Shown piece after piece: positions 6,132 through 12,366 of a stretch of 12,534 nucleotides of DNA (position 1 is its first letter; the number at the start of each line of letters is the position of its first letter). Source of the DNA: JACCUZ01 sp038246575 (GTDB lineage Bacteria > Actinomycetota > Actinomycetes > JACCUZ01); NCBI GenBank assembly GCA_038246575.1, contig JBBRVU010000124.1:1-12534 (forward strand), given 5' to 3'. Made by a program: the position numbers and the translations under genes. The notes beneath the pieces are model-generated. The model was not told the origin of the DNA and searched no databases. It was given only the letters and a program-made list of their open reading frames with translations.

Positions 6132-8615
6132 CTACGGGCTCAGATGCTCACCGTCGGGGCTGCTTCCCCGGGGCAGTGAGAACCATCCGGTCTCGGACTG
6201 GCTGAGCACGGGGAGGGGTTCGTAGGTCGACGCATCCAGCGGCGGCGGCCCGAACTGCTTGTCCCACGCGTTGCCCCGGACGTAGAGCGCCAGCCAGCCC
6301 GCGGCCACCTGTGAGGCTGCGTACTCCTCGCGTCCGTTGTAGTTGTCCTGCGAGTTCGCGACCGGCGGGTCGAAGTTGTACGTCCGGCCGTCGCCGGTGC
6401 CGTTGTTCGCCACCAGGCCCAGCTGGCCGGAGACGTGCTGGGCCAGTGCGTCCCGAGCCGACCAGGGACTGGAACTGTCGAGTCCGTAGGCCAGGGCGTG
6501 GGCGTCGAACGAGACGAAGTGCGCCCGCCGGACCGTGCCCCAGATCGAGCCCTGCGGGTAGTAGATGTCGTTGGACCCCGGCCGGTAGATCGTGCCGCCG
6601 GGCGGGGCGAAGATCCCGCCGCCGGCAGGAGAGGGGCCGCCATCGGCGAACTGCACCGTCGACATGGCGCCGTACACGAGCGATCCGTTGAACAACGAGG
6701 CCTGCGACACCTTCCGACCGGCCAGGCCGGCGATGTCAGCAGCCCACCAGGACTGCTGGATGTTGGTCATGTAGTCGGGGTGGATCGCCCGGTGGTTCTC
6801 CACCGTGCCGTCGTTGTAGGCGTTCGCGCCCTGCAGCCGCCGGGAGAGGCTCACGCCGTTGATGACCGTGGGGCCGTTCAGGTCGGACAGCCGGGCGTAG
6901 GACGCGATCTGCAGGTCGACCGCCTTGCGGCGCCAGTTCTTCGCCTGCGGGTGCTTGGGCATCACGGTCGCGGCGAGCTCGAGGACGCCGCTGTTCCAGG
7001 AGTCCTCCTCGGCCTTGGTGTCGCCGGGCTTGACCACGGCGCCGCTCTCGTCGGCCCAGTACTCGACCGGCACCATCAGCCGACGGTCGGCCTCGTAGAC
7101 CAGCATCTGGGCGACGTACTCCTGGGTCTGGGGCGTGAGGTAGTCCCAGACCAGCCAGGCGGCCTCGCCGGTGAGCATGGCCCAGTGCGCGGACTGCCAG
7201 CCGGCGCCCCAACCTCCGGGGGTGACCGCCGCGTGCTCGCAGGCGATCGAGCGCACGAGCCAGTCGGTGTAGCGGATCGCCTCGTCGCGGGTGCGACCGA
7301 CCACGGCGTCGCTGTGGGCCCGGGTGCGGGCCGCCACGGCCGTGGTGAGCGCCGCCATGGCCGGCCGGCGCACGGCGTACTCCTGCTGGCCGGCACTGAA
7401 GCGGGCCAGGATGTCGGTGTAGCGCTGGCCGCGCGCGGAGTACCAGCGCTCGAGGTACTGGGCGCCGAGCAGGTACTTCTCCGACTCGAGCAGGGCGCTA
7501 CGGGTCTGGTAGACAGGATCGGACGCCAGCGCGGGGTCGGCCTCGTTGTAGGGCAGGCCCTGGTCCAGCAGCAGGCTCGGGCGCACGGAGGCCCCGACCT
7601 GGGGCCGGTTGCTGACCCCCGCGGAGGCGGTCGAGCAGGCCTGGCCGTCGGGCCCGGCCGGGGTCGACCAGGGGGCGGGCACCGCCCCGCTCTCGCGCGG
7701 CCTGAGAACGACACGCCTCTCCACCGTGGGCTTGGGCGTCTTGGCCCGCCTCGCCCTCCTCGTCGGCGTGGCCTTGGTGCTCTCGCTGCGCAGGAACCAC
7801 GAGTCGCCGCGCACGATGCCCACCGAGTCGGTGCCGTCCCCGTCCCAGTCGCCCACGACAGGGAGGTCGGCGCGTCGGCCGAAGGCGTAGGTGTAGTCGC
7901 TCGGACCCTTGCTGAGCTTGTTGCGGAGGTAGAACTTCGCGCCGCGGCGGACGCCGATGGCGTCCCGACCGTTGCCGTTCCAGTCGCCGACGACCGGTAC
8001 GTCGGTCTTCTTGCCGTAGGCGATGCGCTTCCAGGTGGCGCCGGCGGCGGGGAACTTGCGCAGAAGCCACACGTTGCCGCGCACGACCCCGATGTCGGTG
8101 CGGCCGTCGCGGTTCCAGTCGCCGACGACCGGCTTGTCGCCGACCATGCCGAAGTCGAACTCGCGGCTGGGGGCCGGAGACTGGCCGATCATCGTGTCGT
8201 AGACGACCCAGTGGCCGTTGGTGAAGACGACCGGGGTCTGCGCGCCATCGCGGTTCCAGTCGCCCCAGAGCAGCGTCGACCCGGGCGGGGTCGGCACGAC
8301 AAACCTCTTGTCGACGCGACCGTCCGAGCCGCGCACGCGCACCCGCACCGAGCTCGGCGCCGCCCAGCCGGGAATGGTGCGCATCGGGAACACCGGTGCC
8401 GTGACCGACCCGGGCTTCAGGCCGACGGGCAGCTTGGGCGCACCAGGCGTCGTCACATCGGCCTGGGCGGCTCCTCCTGGGGCGACCGCGAGCAGGCCGG
8501 CCGCAAGGCCGACCGCGAGGCTGCCGGCGAGTGGCCGGACGCTGCGGTTGCGGCTGCGGTGCGTTGGGTCTCCCACGTGGTGAGGCATCTGCGCTTGTCT
8601 CGCCGTCCTGTGCAT
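6132..8615 (-). CDS. Large secreted protein: four FG-GAP/VCBS-like repeats plus uncharacterised C-terminal domain
   Basis: An 827-residue exported protein. A basic n-region (RSRNRSVRPLAG) and hydrophobic core end at about residue 52 (GGAAQA|D), a long signal peptide. Four regular repeats centre on GDWNRDG (118), GDWNRDG (165), GDWNGNG (210) and GDWDGDG (255), spaced 45-47 residues. Each has Asp/Asn-rich, probably calcium-binding loops, and in all but the first the loop is followed by a (D/G)xxGVxRGxxW-like strand, as in FG-GAP/VCBS beta-propeller repeats. A basic Arg/Lys/Pro linker (about 280-306) leads to some 490 residues rich in Trp, Tyr and predicted helix, including SWNSGVLELAATVMP, NDGTVENHRAIHPDYM (601-616) and NIQQSWWAADIAG. 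This looks like the alpha/alpha-toroid of polysaccharide lyases, but no family is recognised. The start is uncertain: ATG 8615 and ATG 8588 (residue 10) both lack a clear ribosome binding site. plsC follows after 14 nt. Cell-surface binding or glycan processing is inference. Confidence 0.8.
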   Translation of the reverse strand: MHRTARQAQMPHHVGDPTHRSRNRSVRPLAGSLAVGLAAGLLAVAPGGAAQADVTTPGAPKLPVGLKPGSVTAPVFPMRTIPGWAAPSSVRVRVRGSDGRVDKRFVVPTPPGSTLLWGDWNRDGAQTPVVFTNGHWVVYDTMIGQSPAPSREFDFGMVGDKPVVGDWNRDGRTDIGVVRGNVWLLRKFPAAGATWKRIAYGKKTDVPVVGDWNGNGRDAIGVRRGAKFYLRNKLSKGPSDYTYAFGRRADLPVVGDWDGDGTDSVGIVRGDSWFLRSESTKATPTRRARRAKTPKPTVERRVVLRPRESGAVPAPWSTPAGPDGQACSTASAGVSNRPQVGASVRPSLLLDQGLPYNEADPALASDPVYQTRSALLESEKYLLGAQYLERWYSARGQRYTDILARFSAGQQEYAVRRPAMAALTTAVAARTRAHSDAVVGRTRDEAIRYTDWLVRSIACEHAAVTPGGWGAGWQSAHWAMLTGEAAWLVWDYLTPQTQEYVAQMLVYEADRRLMVPVEYWADESGAVVKPGDTKAEEDSWNSGVLELAATVMPKHPQAKNWRRKAVDLQIASYARLSDLNGPTVINGVSLSRRLQGANAYNDGTVENHRAIHPDYMTNIQQSWWAADIAGLAGRKVSQASLFNGSLVYGAMSTVQFADGGPSPAGGGIFAPPGGTIYRPGSNDIYYPQGSIWGTVRRAHFVSFDAHALAYGLDSSSPWSARDALAQHVSGQLGLVANNGTGDGRTYNFDPPVANSQDNYNGREEYAASQVAAGWLALYVRGNAWDKQFGPPPLDASTYEPLPVLSQSETGWFSLPRGSSPDGEHLSP

Positions 8616-8726
8616 GGCCGCTGTCGCGGTCCGTCGTCAAGGGTGCAAACCGGGCGTAACCCTGCCACGGCGCCGAGGCGTCGGGGCGGCTTTGGGGCAA
8701 GGATTACCCACGGGGGAGCGCCGGAG

Positions 8727-8770
8727 CGGCCTCGACACGCACTATGCCAGCACTGTCCCGGCCTCGACAC
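8727..8770. repeat. 12-bp direct repeat upstream of kamD, possible operator
   Basis: CGGCCTCGACAC occurs at 8727-8738 and again at 8759-8770. The copies are 32 bp apart start to start, close to three helical turns, so both would face the same side of the DNA. They lie 70-115 bp upstream of the candidate kamD -10 box, as expected for an activator site. The binding protein is unknown. Confidence 0.4.
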
Positions 8771-8839
8771 CCGGCGACGCGGCAGGCCCGGACCACTGCC
8801 GCCACCGTGACTCGGTCGGGGGAGGTCGTGGCGTCATCG

Positions 8840-8848
8840 TGGCACAAT
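8840..8848 (+). promoter_or_regulatory. Candidate extended -10 promoter of the kamDE-kal operon
   Basis: TGGCACAAT gives a TGn extension directly before the -10-like hexamer CACAAT (8843-8848). No recognisable -35 box is found 16-18 nt upstream, which is compatible with an extended -10 or activator-dependent promoter. The start of transcription would be near 8855, leaving a leader of about 67 nt before the GTG at 8922. Confidence 0.35.
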
Positions 8849-8921
8849 GACGGACGTTTGCCTGTTGGAGCGCGGGTTTTCCGCAGATCCTTCTGTCCAC
8901 GTCGTCGCGAGGGGAAAGCTT

Positions 8922-10544
8922 GTGACCGCAGCCAGCCGTCAGCGCCGAGCGCGCAAGCTCGCGCTGGACGCTGCGACCGTCCGGCGGGCGCGGACCCTCG
9001 CGCGCCAGGCAGGGCGCCCGATCGTGTCCCTGGCCCGCACGCACACGACGGTCAGCGTCGAGCGGGCCGTCCTTCGCCTGGCCGGTGCGAGCGGGGCGGA
9101 CCCCGACGGCACGCCGTGGGTCAACCGCCTCGTCGACGCCGTCCGCGACGAGGTCGGGCTGGAGCAGGGCGTGGCTCGCCCGGTCTGGGACGCCCTCATC
9201 CGCCGTGGGGGGCGCGCGCCAAAGGCCGGCGACGTCGCCTCGGAGCTGACCGCGCTGGCCCAGCGCGCGGCGGCCGGGCACGTCGGCTTCCGGGTGCCCG
9301 GGGGCAGCGCCGACGAGCGGAGCCGGCGCGCGGCATCGCGGGACGTCGCCCGGGGTATCCGCACCATCGACCGCCGCCGGGCCGAGCGGGACCGGCTGGT
9401 GCGCACTGTCGGCGACGCGCCGCGTCGACCGTGGATCTACCTGATCGTCGCGACCGGTGACATCTACGAGGACATCCCGCAGGCGCAGGCTGCGGCCCGG
9501 GAGGGCGCCGATGTCATCGCCGTGATCCGCTCGACCGGCCAGTCGCTGCTCGACTACGTACCCGAGGGAGCGACTCGCGAGGGCTACGCCGGCACGTACG
9601 CGACGCAGGAGAACTTTCGGCTCATGAGAGCAGCCCTTGACGACGTGAGCCGCGAGCTCGGCCGTTACGTCCGGCTGACCAACTCCGCGTCCGGCCTGTG
9701 CATGCCCGAGATCGCCACGCTGGCCGGGCTCGAGCGGCTGGACATGATGCTCAACGACTCGATGTACGGCATCCTCTTCCGCGACATCAACCCGGTGCGT
9801 ACCTTCGTCGACCAGCGCTTCTCCCGTCAGATCCACGCCCGGGCCGGCATCATCATCAACACCGGCGAGGACAACTACCTCACCACCGCCGACGCCGTCG
9901 ACGAGGCGCACACGGTCACAGTCAGCCAGCTGCTCAACGAGTACTTCGCCAAGGAGGCCGGCCTCGAGGACTGGCAGCTCGGCCTGGGGCACGCCTTCGA
10001 GATCAACCCGGAGCTGCCCGAGTCGTTCCGGCTCGAGCTGGCGCACGCGCTGCTGGCCCGCGAGCTCTTCCCCGCCGCACCGCTGAAGTGGATGCCGCCG
10101 ACCAAGCACATGACCGGCGACGTCTTCCGCGGCTACCTGCTCGACGGCTTCTTCAATCTCGTCGGTGCGCTGACGGCCCAGGACATCCTGCTCGTCGGGA
10201 TGATGACCGAGGCCGTCGTCACGCCATTCCTGTCCGACCGCGACCTGGCCCTGCAGAACGTGCGCTACGTCCTGGACGCCACCGGCAACCTGCACGAGGA
10301 CTTCCACCCGCAGCCGGGTGGATTCATCCAGCGGCGGGCCGAGCAGGTGCTCGACGAGGCCGTGGGGCTGCTCGAACGCATCGTCGCCGAACCGGGGCGG
10401 GCGCCGTTGCTGGAGGCGATCGGCGACGGCACGTTCGGGTTGATGAAGCGTCCCGCCGACCGCGGCAAGGGCTACGACGGTGTGGTGTCGACGGTGAAGG
10501 GCTACTGGAATCCCGCTACTGAGATCCTGGAGGCACCGCGATGA
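8922..10544 (+). CDS. kamD: Lysine 5,6-aminomutase alpha subunit
   Basis: The 540-residue catalytic subunit of adenosylcobalamin- and PLP-dependent lysine 5,6-aminomutase, which moves the terminal amino group of L-beta-lysine (or D-lysine) to give 3,5-diaminohexanoate (2,5-diaminohexanoate from D-lysine). The strongly conserved TIM-barrel core is plain: IRSTGQSLLDYVPEGAT (202-218), YATQENFRLMR (226-236), SGLCMPEIATLAGLERLDMM (257-276), LFRDINPVRTFVDQRFSR (285-302), IINTGEDNYLTTADAVDEAH (311-330), GLGHAFEINPEL (354-365) and KWMPPTKHMTGD (389-400). Length is close to the 516-residue clostridial subunit. The frame is open to ATG 8847, but GTG 8922 follows AGGGGAAAG closely and is the likelier start; the extra 25 residues do not resemble the family. 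The gene overlaps kamE by 4 nt (ATGA), indicating coupled translation of a stoichiometric complex. Confidence 0.95.
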   Translation: MTAASRQRRARKLALDAATVRRARTLARQAGRPIVSLARTHTTVSVERAVLRLAGASGADPDGTPWVNRLVDAVRDEVGLEQGVARPVWDALIRRGGRAPKAGDVASELTALAQRAAAGHVGFRVPGGSADERSRRAASRDVARGIRTIDRRRAERDRLVRTVGDAPRRPWIYLIVATGDIYEDIPQAQAAAREGADVIAVIRSTGQSLLDYVPEGATREGYAGTYATQENFRLMRAALDDVSRELGRYVRLTNSASGLCMPEIATLAGLERLDMMLNDSMYGILFRDINPVRTFVDQRFSRQIHARAGIIINTGEDNYLTTADAVDEAHTVTVSQLLNEYFAKEAGLEDWQLGLGHAFEINPELPESFRLELAHALLARELFPAAPLKWMPPTKHMTGDVFRGYLLDGFFNLVGALTAQDILLVGMMTEAVVTPFLSDRDLALQNVRYVLDATGNLHEDFHPQPGGFIQRRAEQVLDEAVGLLERIVAEPGRAPLLEAIGDGTFGLMKRPADRGKGYDGVVSTVKGYWNPATEILEAPR

Positions 10545-11308
10545 CCTCGACGACGAAGCGTGACAACGGATCCGCGGGCGGGCCGATCGTGCGCCCCTAC
10601 GGCGACACGACCGGCGACGGCATGGTGCAGGTCTCCTTCACGTTGCCGGTGCCGCACGACAAGCGAGCCGAGGGCGCCGCGCTCCAGCTCGCCACGAAGA
10701 TGGGTCTAGACCCGGCCATGGTGGTGCACGCCAAGGCGATGGGGCCCTCCTTCACCTTCTTCGTCGTGTACGGATCGGTGCGCCACCTGGTCGACCTGTC
10801 TGCCGTGCAGGTCGTGGAGCGCGAGTACCCGCTGCTGTCGGCCAAGGAGGTCAACGCGGCCATCAAGTCCCGGCTGCGTCGCAAGCTGGTGGTCGTGGGC
10901 GCCTGCATCGGGACAGACGCGCACACCGTCGGGATCGACGCGATCCTCAACATCAAGGGCTTTGCCGGTGAGAAGGGCCTGGAGTACTACCGGGAGGTGA
11001 AAGTGGTCAACCTCGGCGCGCAGGTGATGGTCCCGGACCTGGTGAGCCGCGCGCGGACGGAGAAGGCCGACGCGGTCCTGGTGTCCCAGGTGGTGACCCA
11101 GCGCGACGCGCACCTGATCAACACCCGCGAGATGTCGGCAGCCTTCCGCGAGGCCTATCCCGCTGGTCGGGTGCCGCTCCTCGTCGTCGGTGGCCCGAGG
11201 TTCGACGAGCAGGCCACAGCCGAGCTGGGGGTCGACCGCGTGTTCGGTCGGGGCGCCACCCCCGGTGACGTGGCCAGCTATCTGGTCCATGCCCTCAGCA
11301 CGGCCTGA
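10541..11308 (+). CDS. kamE: Lysine 5,6-aminomutase beta subunit (B12- and PLP-binding)
   Basis: The 255-residue partner of KamD. An N-terminal dimerisation part (about 1-110) precedes a Rossmann-like cobalamin-binding domain with the base-off/His-on motif D126-A-H128-T-V-G131, so H128 would ligate cobalt. K139 (LNIKGFAG) corresponds to the PLP Schiff-base lysine. The His-to-Lys distance of 11 residues matches the clostridial enzyme (H133 and K144). Later cobalamin-domain segments are VKVVNLGAQVMVPDLV (153-168), ADAVLVSQVVTQRD (176-189) and LLVVGGPRFD (213-222). The start ATG lies inside the kamD stop region (4-nt overlap). kal follows after 50 nt and is presumably on the same transcript. Confidence 0.95.
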   Translation: MTSTTKRDNGSAGGPIVRPYGDTTGDGMVQVSFTLPVPHDKRAEGAALQLATKMGLDPAMVVHAKAMGPSFTFFVVYGSVRHLVDLSAVQVVEREYPLLSAKEVNAAIKSRLRRKLVVVGACIGTDAHTVGIDAILNIKGFAGEKGLEYYREVKVVNLGAQVMVPDLVSRARTEKADAVLVSQVVTQRDAHLINTREMSAAFREAYPAGRVPLLVVGGPRFDEQATAELGVDRVFGRGATPGDVASYLVHALSTA

Positions 11309-11358
11309 GCGCCGACAGATCTACCGCATCTGACCGCCCTCGAAGGAGACTCGTCTCG

Positions 11359-11760
11359 ATGAGCAGCACCGCCGCTGGACAGCTGGGACTGACTGTCACG
11401 CACCGCCGCTACGTCCCCTACGCCCACGCGCACTACGCCGGGCACCTCGTCGACGGGGCATATGTGCTCGGCCTGTTCGGCGACGTTGCGACGGAGCTGT
11501 GCATCCGCACCGACGGCGACGAGGGCCTGTTCGCTTCCTACGCCGACGTGCAGTTCCGTGCGCCAGTGCGGGCCGGCGACGTCCTGGAGGTCGACGCGCG
11601 GTTGACCAAGGTCGGGACACGCAGCCGCACGGTGGACTTCGAGGCTCGGGTCGTCTGCCGGGGTGCGACAGGATCGGCCGAGTCGGCCGCGGAGGTGCTT
11701 GATCCGCCGGTTGTCGCAGTCAGCGCAACGGGCGTGGTCGTCGTCCCGGTTGTTGCGTAG
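11359..11760 (+). CDS. kal: 3-aminobutyryl-CoA ammonia-lyase
   Basis: A 133-residue hot-dog-fold protein matching Kal, which removes ammonia from L-3-aminobutyryl-CoA to give crotonyl-CoA, the last dedicated step of the pathway. The diagnostic stretch HYAGHLVDGAYVLGLFGDVA (25-44) runs into TELCIRTDGDEGLFASY (45-61) and VQFRAPVRAGDVLEV (64-78). Length matches the ~130-residue family. AAGGAGA at 11343-11349 is the ribosome binding site, with about a 10-nt spacer from GGAG. The sequence GAGA-CTCG-TCTC just before the ATG could fold into a small hairpin over part of that site. It closes the kamD-kamE-kal operon and is followed by several hairpins. Kce, which makes its substrate from 5-amino-3-oxohexanoate and acetyl-CoA, is not encoded here. 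Confidence 0.92.
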   Translation: MSSTAAGQLGLTVTHRRYVPYAHAHYAGHLVDGAYVLGLFGDVATELCIRTDGDEGLFASYADVQFRAPVRAGDVLEVDARLTKVGTRSRTVDFEARVVCRGATGSAESAAEVLDPPVVAVSATGVVVVPVVA

Positions 11761-11806
11761 GGACCTTCCGGATCAGGGTCGATGGTCCATTCGGGTGATG
11801 TCCTCT

Positions 11807-11828
11807 GGCGTGTCCTGGCAGACACGCC
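11807..11828 (+). terminator. Hairpin terminator candidate of the kam operon
   Basis: GGCGTGTC (11807-11814) and GACACGCC (11821-11828) form a perfect 8-bp stem with a 6-nt CTGGCA loop, 46 nt after the kal stop. There is no T-tract, but GC-rich hairpins without one are common as terminator predictions in actinobacteria. Confidence 0.6.
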
Positions 11829-11840
11829 GATCCCGTTGCT

Positions 11841-11858
11841 GGTCAAGGAAAATTGACC
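11841..11858. repeat. Small hairpin / inverted repeat GGTCAA-TTGACC
   Basis: GGTCAA (11841-11846) and TTGACC (11853-11858) are perfect reverse complements around the loop GGAAAA. It lies between two stronger hairpins. It may be part of a tandem terminator or a protein-binding site, because TTGACC recurs nearby. Confidence 0.45.
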
Positions 11859-11878
11859 TGTTCGGTTGACCCCCCGGC

Positions 11879-11908
11879 GACCTGCGACGATGCGCATCGT
11901 CGCAGGTC
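11879..11908. terminator. Perfect 30-bp palindrome, probable bidirectional terminator hairpin
   Basis: The arm GACCTGCGACGATGC (11879-11893) is followed immediately by its exact reverse complement (11894-11908), with no mismatch. As RNA it would form a stem of about 13 bp with a tight loop, equally strong on either strand. No T-tract follows. It could also be an operator for a dimeric regulator, but the length and the place after an operon favour a terminator. The same 8-mer CGGTTGAC occurs on both sides, at 11863-11870 and 11915-11922. Confidence 0.6.
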
Positions 11909-12366
11909 AGGCCCCGGTTGACAGAGGGTTGCTCCGGGGTCAAGGGTAAGGCCGTCCACCGCAAGGACAACCCGAACCAGATCTCTCCGGCACAGTTCGC
12001 GAGCCGGCCTCGGGCCGCGGGGCGGCGCAATGCGCAAGTGTCGTCCGGGTGCCAGGTCCGACCGTCGGCGACGCCGAACAGGAGAGTGATGACGGGGGTG
12101 GGACACGGGAAGGGCCCGACCGCCCAGTAGACAACGGCGCTCGGTCCGGCTGCCAGCCGGACGGCGTCGGTCCGAAGGGCAGGTGCGGGCCCTGACCCGT
12201 TCCCACGGCAGGTGCTGCCGAGCAGGGACCACCTCGGGCCGGGCACCGACGATCAACTCGTGACGATGTACGGTCGCAGAGGATTCCACGGCTGCGCCCG
12301 TCGCCTCCTGGCGGCGCTCGATGACGCGCTCCGCAGGACGCCCCGTCCCGGAAGGACAGCCTCGCG
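11909..12366. other. Gene-poor stretch between the kal hairpins and lnt
   Basis: No gene can be supported here. A minus-strand open frame (11773-12246, 157 codons) has many G/C third positions and a hydrophobic middle (AVVYWAVGPFPCPTPVITLL), but it shows no recognisable family and no checked ribosome binding site, and its 3' part runs through the 30-bp palindrome and the other hairpins. It could be a decayed gene or a chance frame. A further GGTCAA lies at 11938-11943. The last bases carry the lnt ribosome binding site. Confidence 0.4.

Larger units (their letters stand above)
8616..8921. other. Divergent regulatory region between the secreted-protein gene and kamD
   Basis: This 306-bp stretch holds no convincing gene. 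The kamD frame is open into it, back to ATG 8847, but that start lacks a ribosome binding site. The region contains a 12-bp direct repeat, a candidate extended -10 promoter for kamD, and an interrupted inverted repeat: AGGGT at 8640-8644 and ACCCT at 8659-8663, flanked by CCGT (8631-8634) and ACGG (8667-8670). The last lies where the promoter of the minus-strand gene would be expected. No cobalamin riboswitch B12 box was recognised, although the downstream enzyme uses a B12 cofactor. Confidence 0.5.

Noticed and set aside
2691..8709. GATTACCC shared by the upstream regions of kamA (2698-2691, minus) and kamD (8702-8709, plus)
   Set aside because: One shared 8-mer between two regions of this size is expected by chance, and the distances to the start codons differ greatly (about 38 and 213 bp).
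6435..8810. 791-codon plus-strand open frame opposite the secreted-protein gene
   Set aside because: No domain is recognisable and composition is skewed to Val/Gly/Arg/His; the opposite strand encodes regular GDWxxDG repeats and a signal peptide.
8616..8921. Cobalamin riboswitch before the B12-dependent kamDE genes
   Set aside because: No convincing B12 box or supporting helices were found, and the leader after the candidate promoter is only about 67 nt, too short for this riboswitch class.
8742..10307. 521-codon minus-strand frame opposite kamD
   Set aside because: It mirrors the strongly conserved KamD sequence and shows no domain of its own.
11918..11946. TTGACA at 11918-11923 as the -35 box of an lnt promoter
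   Set aside because: No -10-like hexamer lies 16-18 nt downstream, and the site is about 445 bp from the lnt start; it is better explained as part of the TTGAC cluster.
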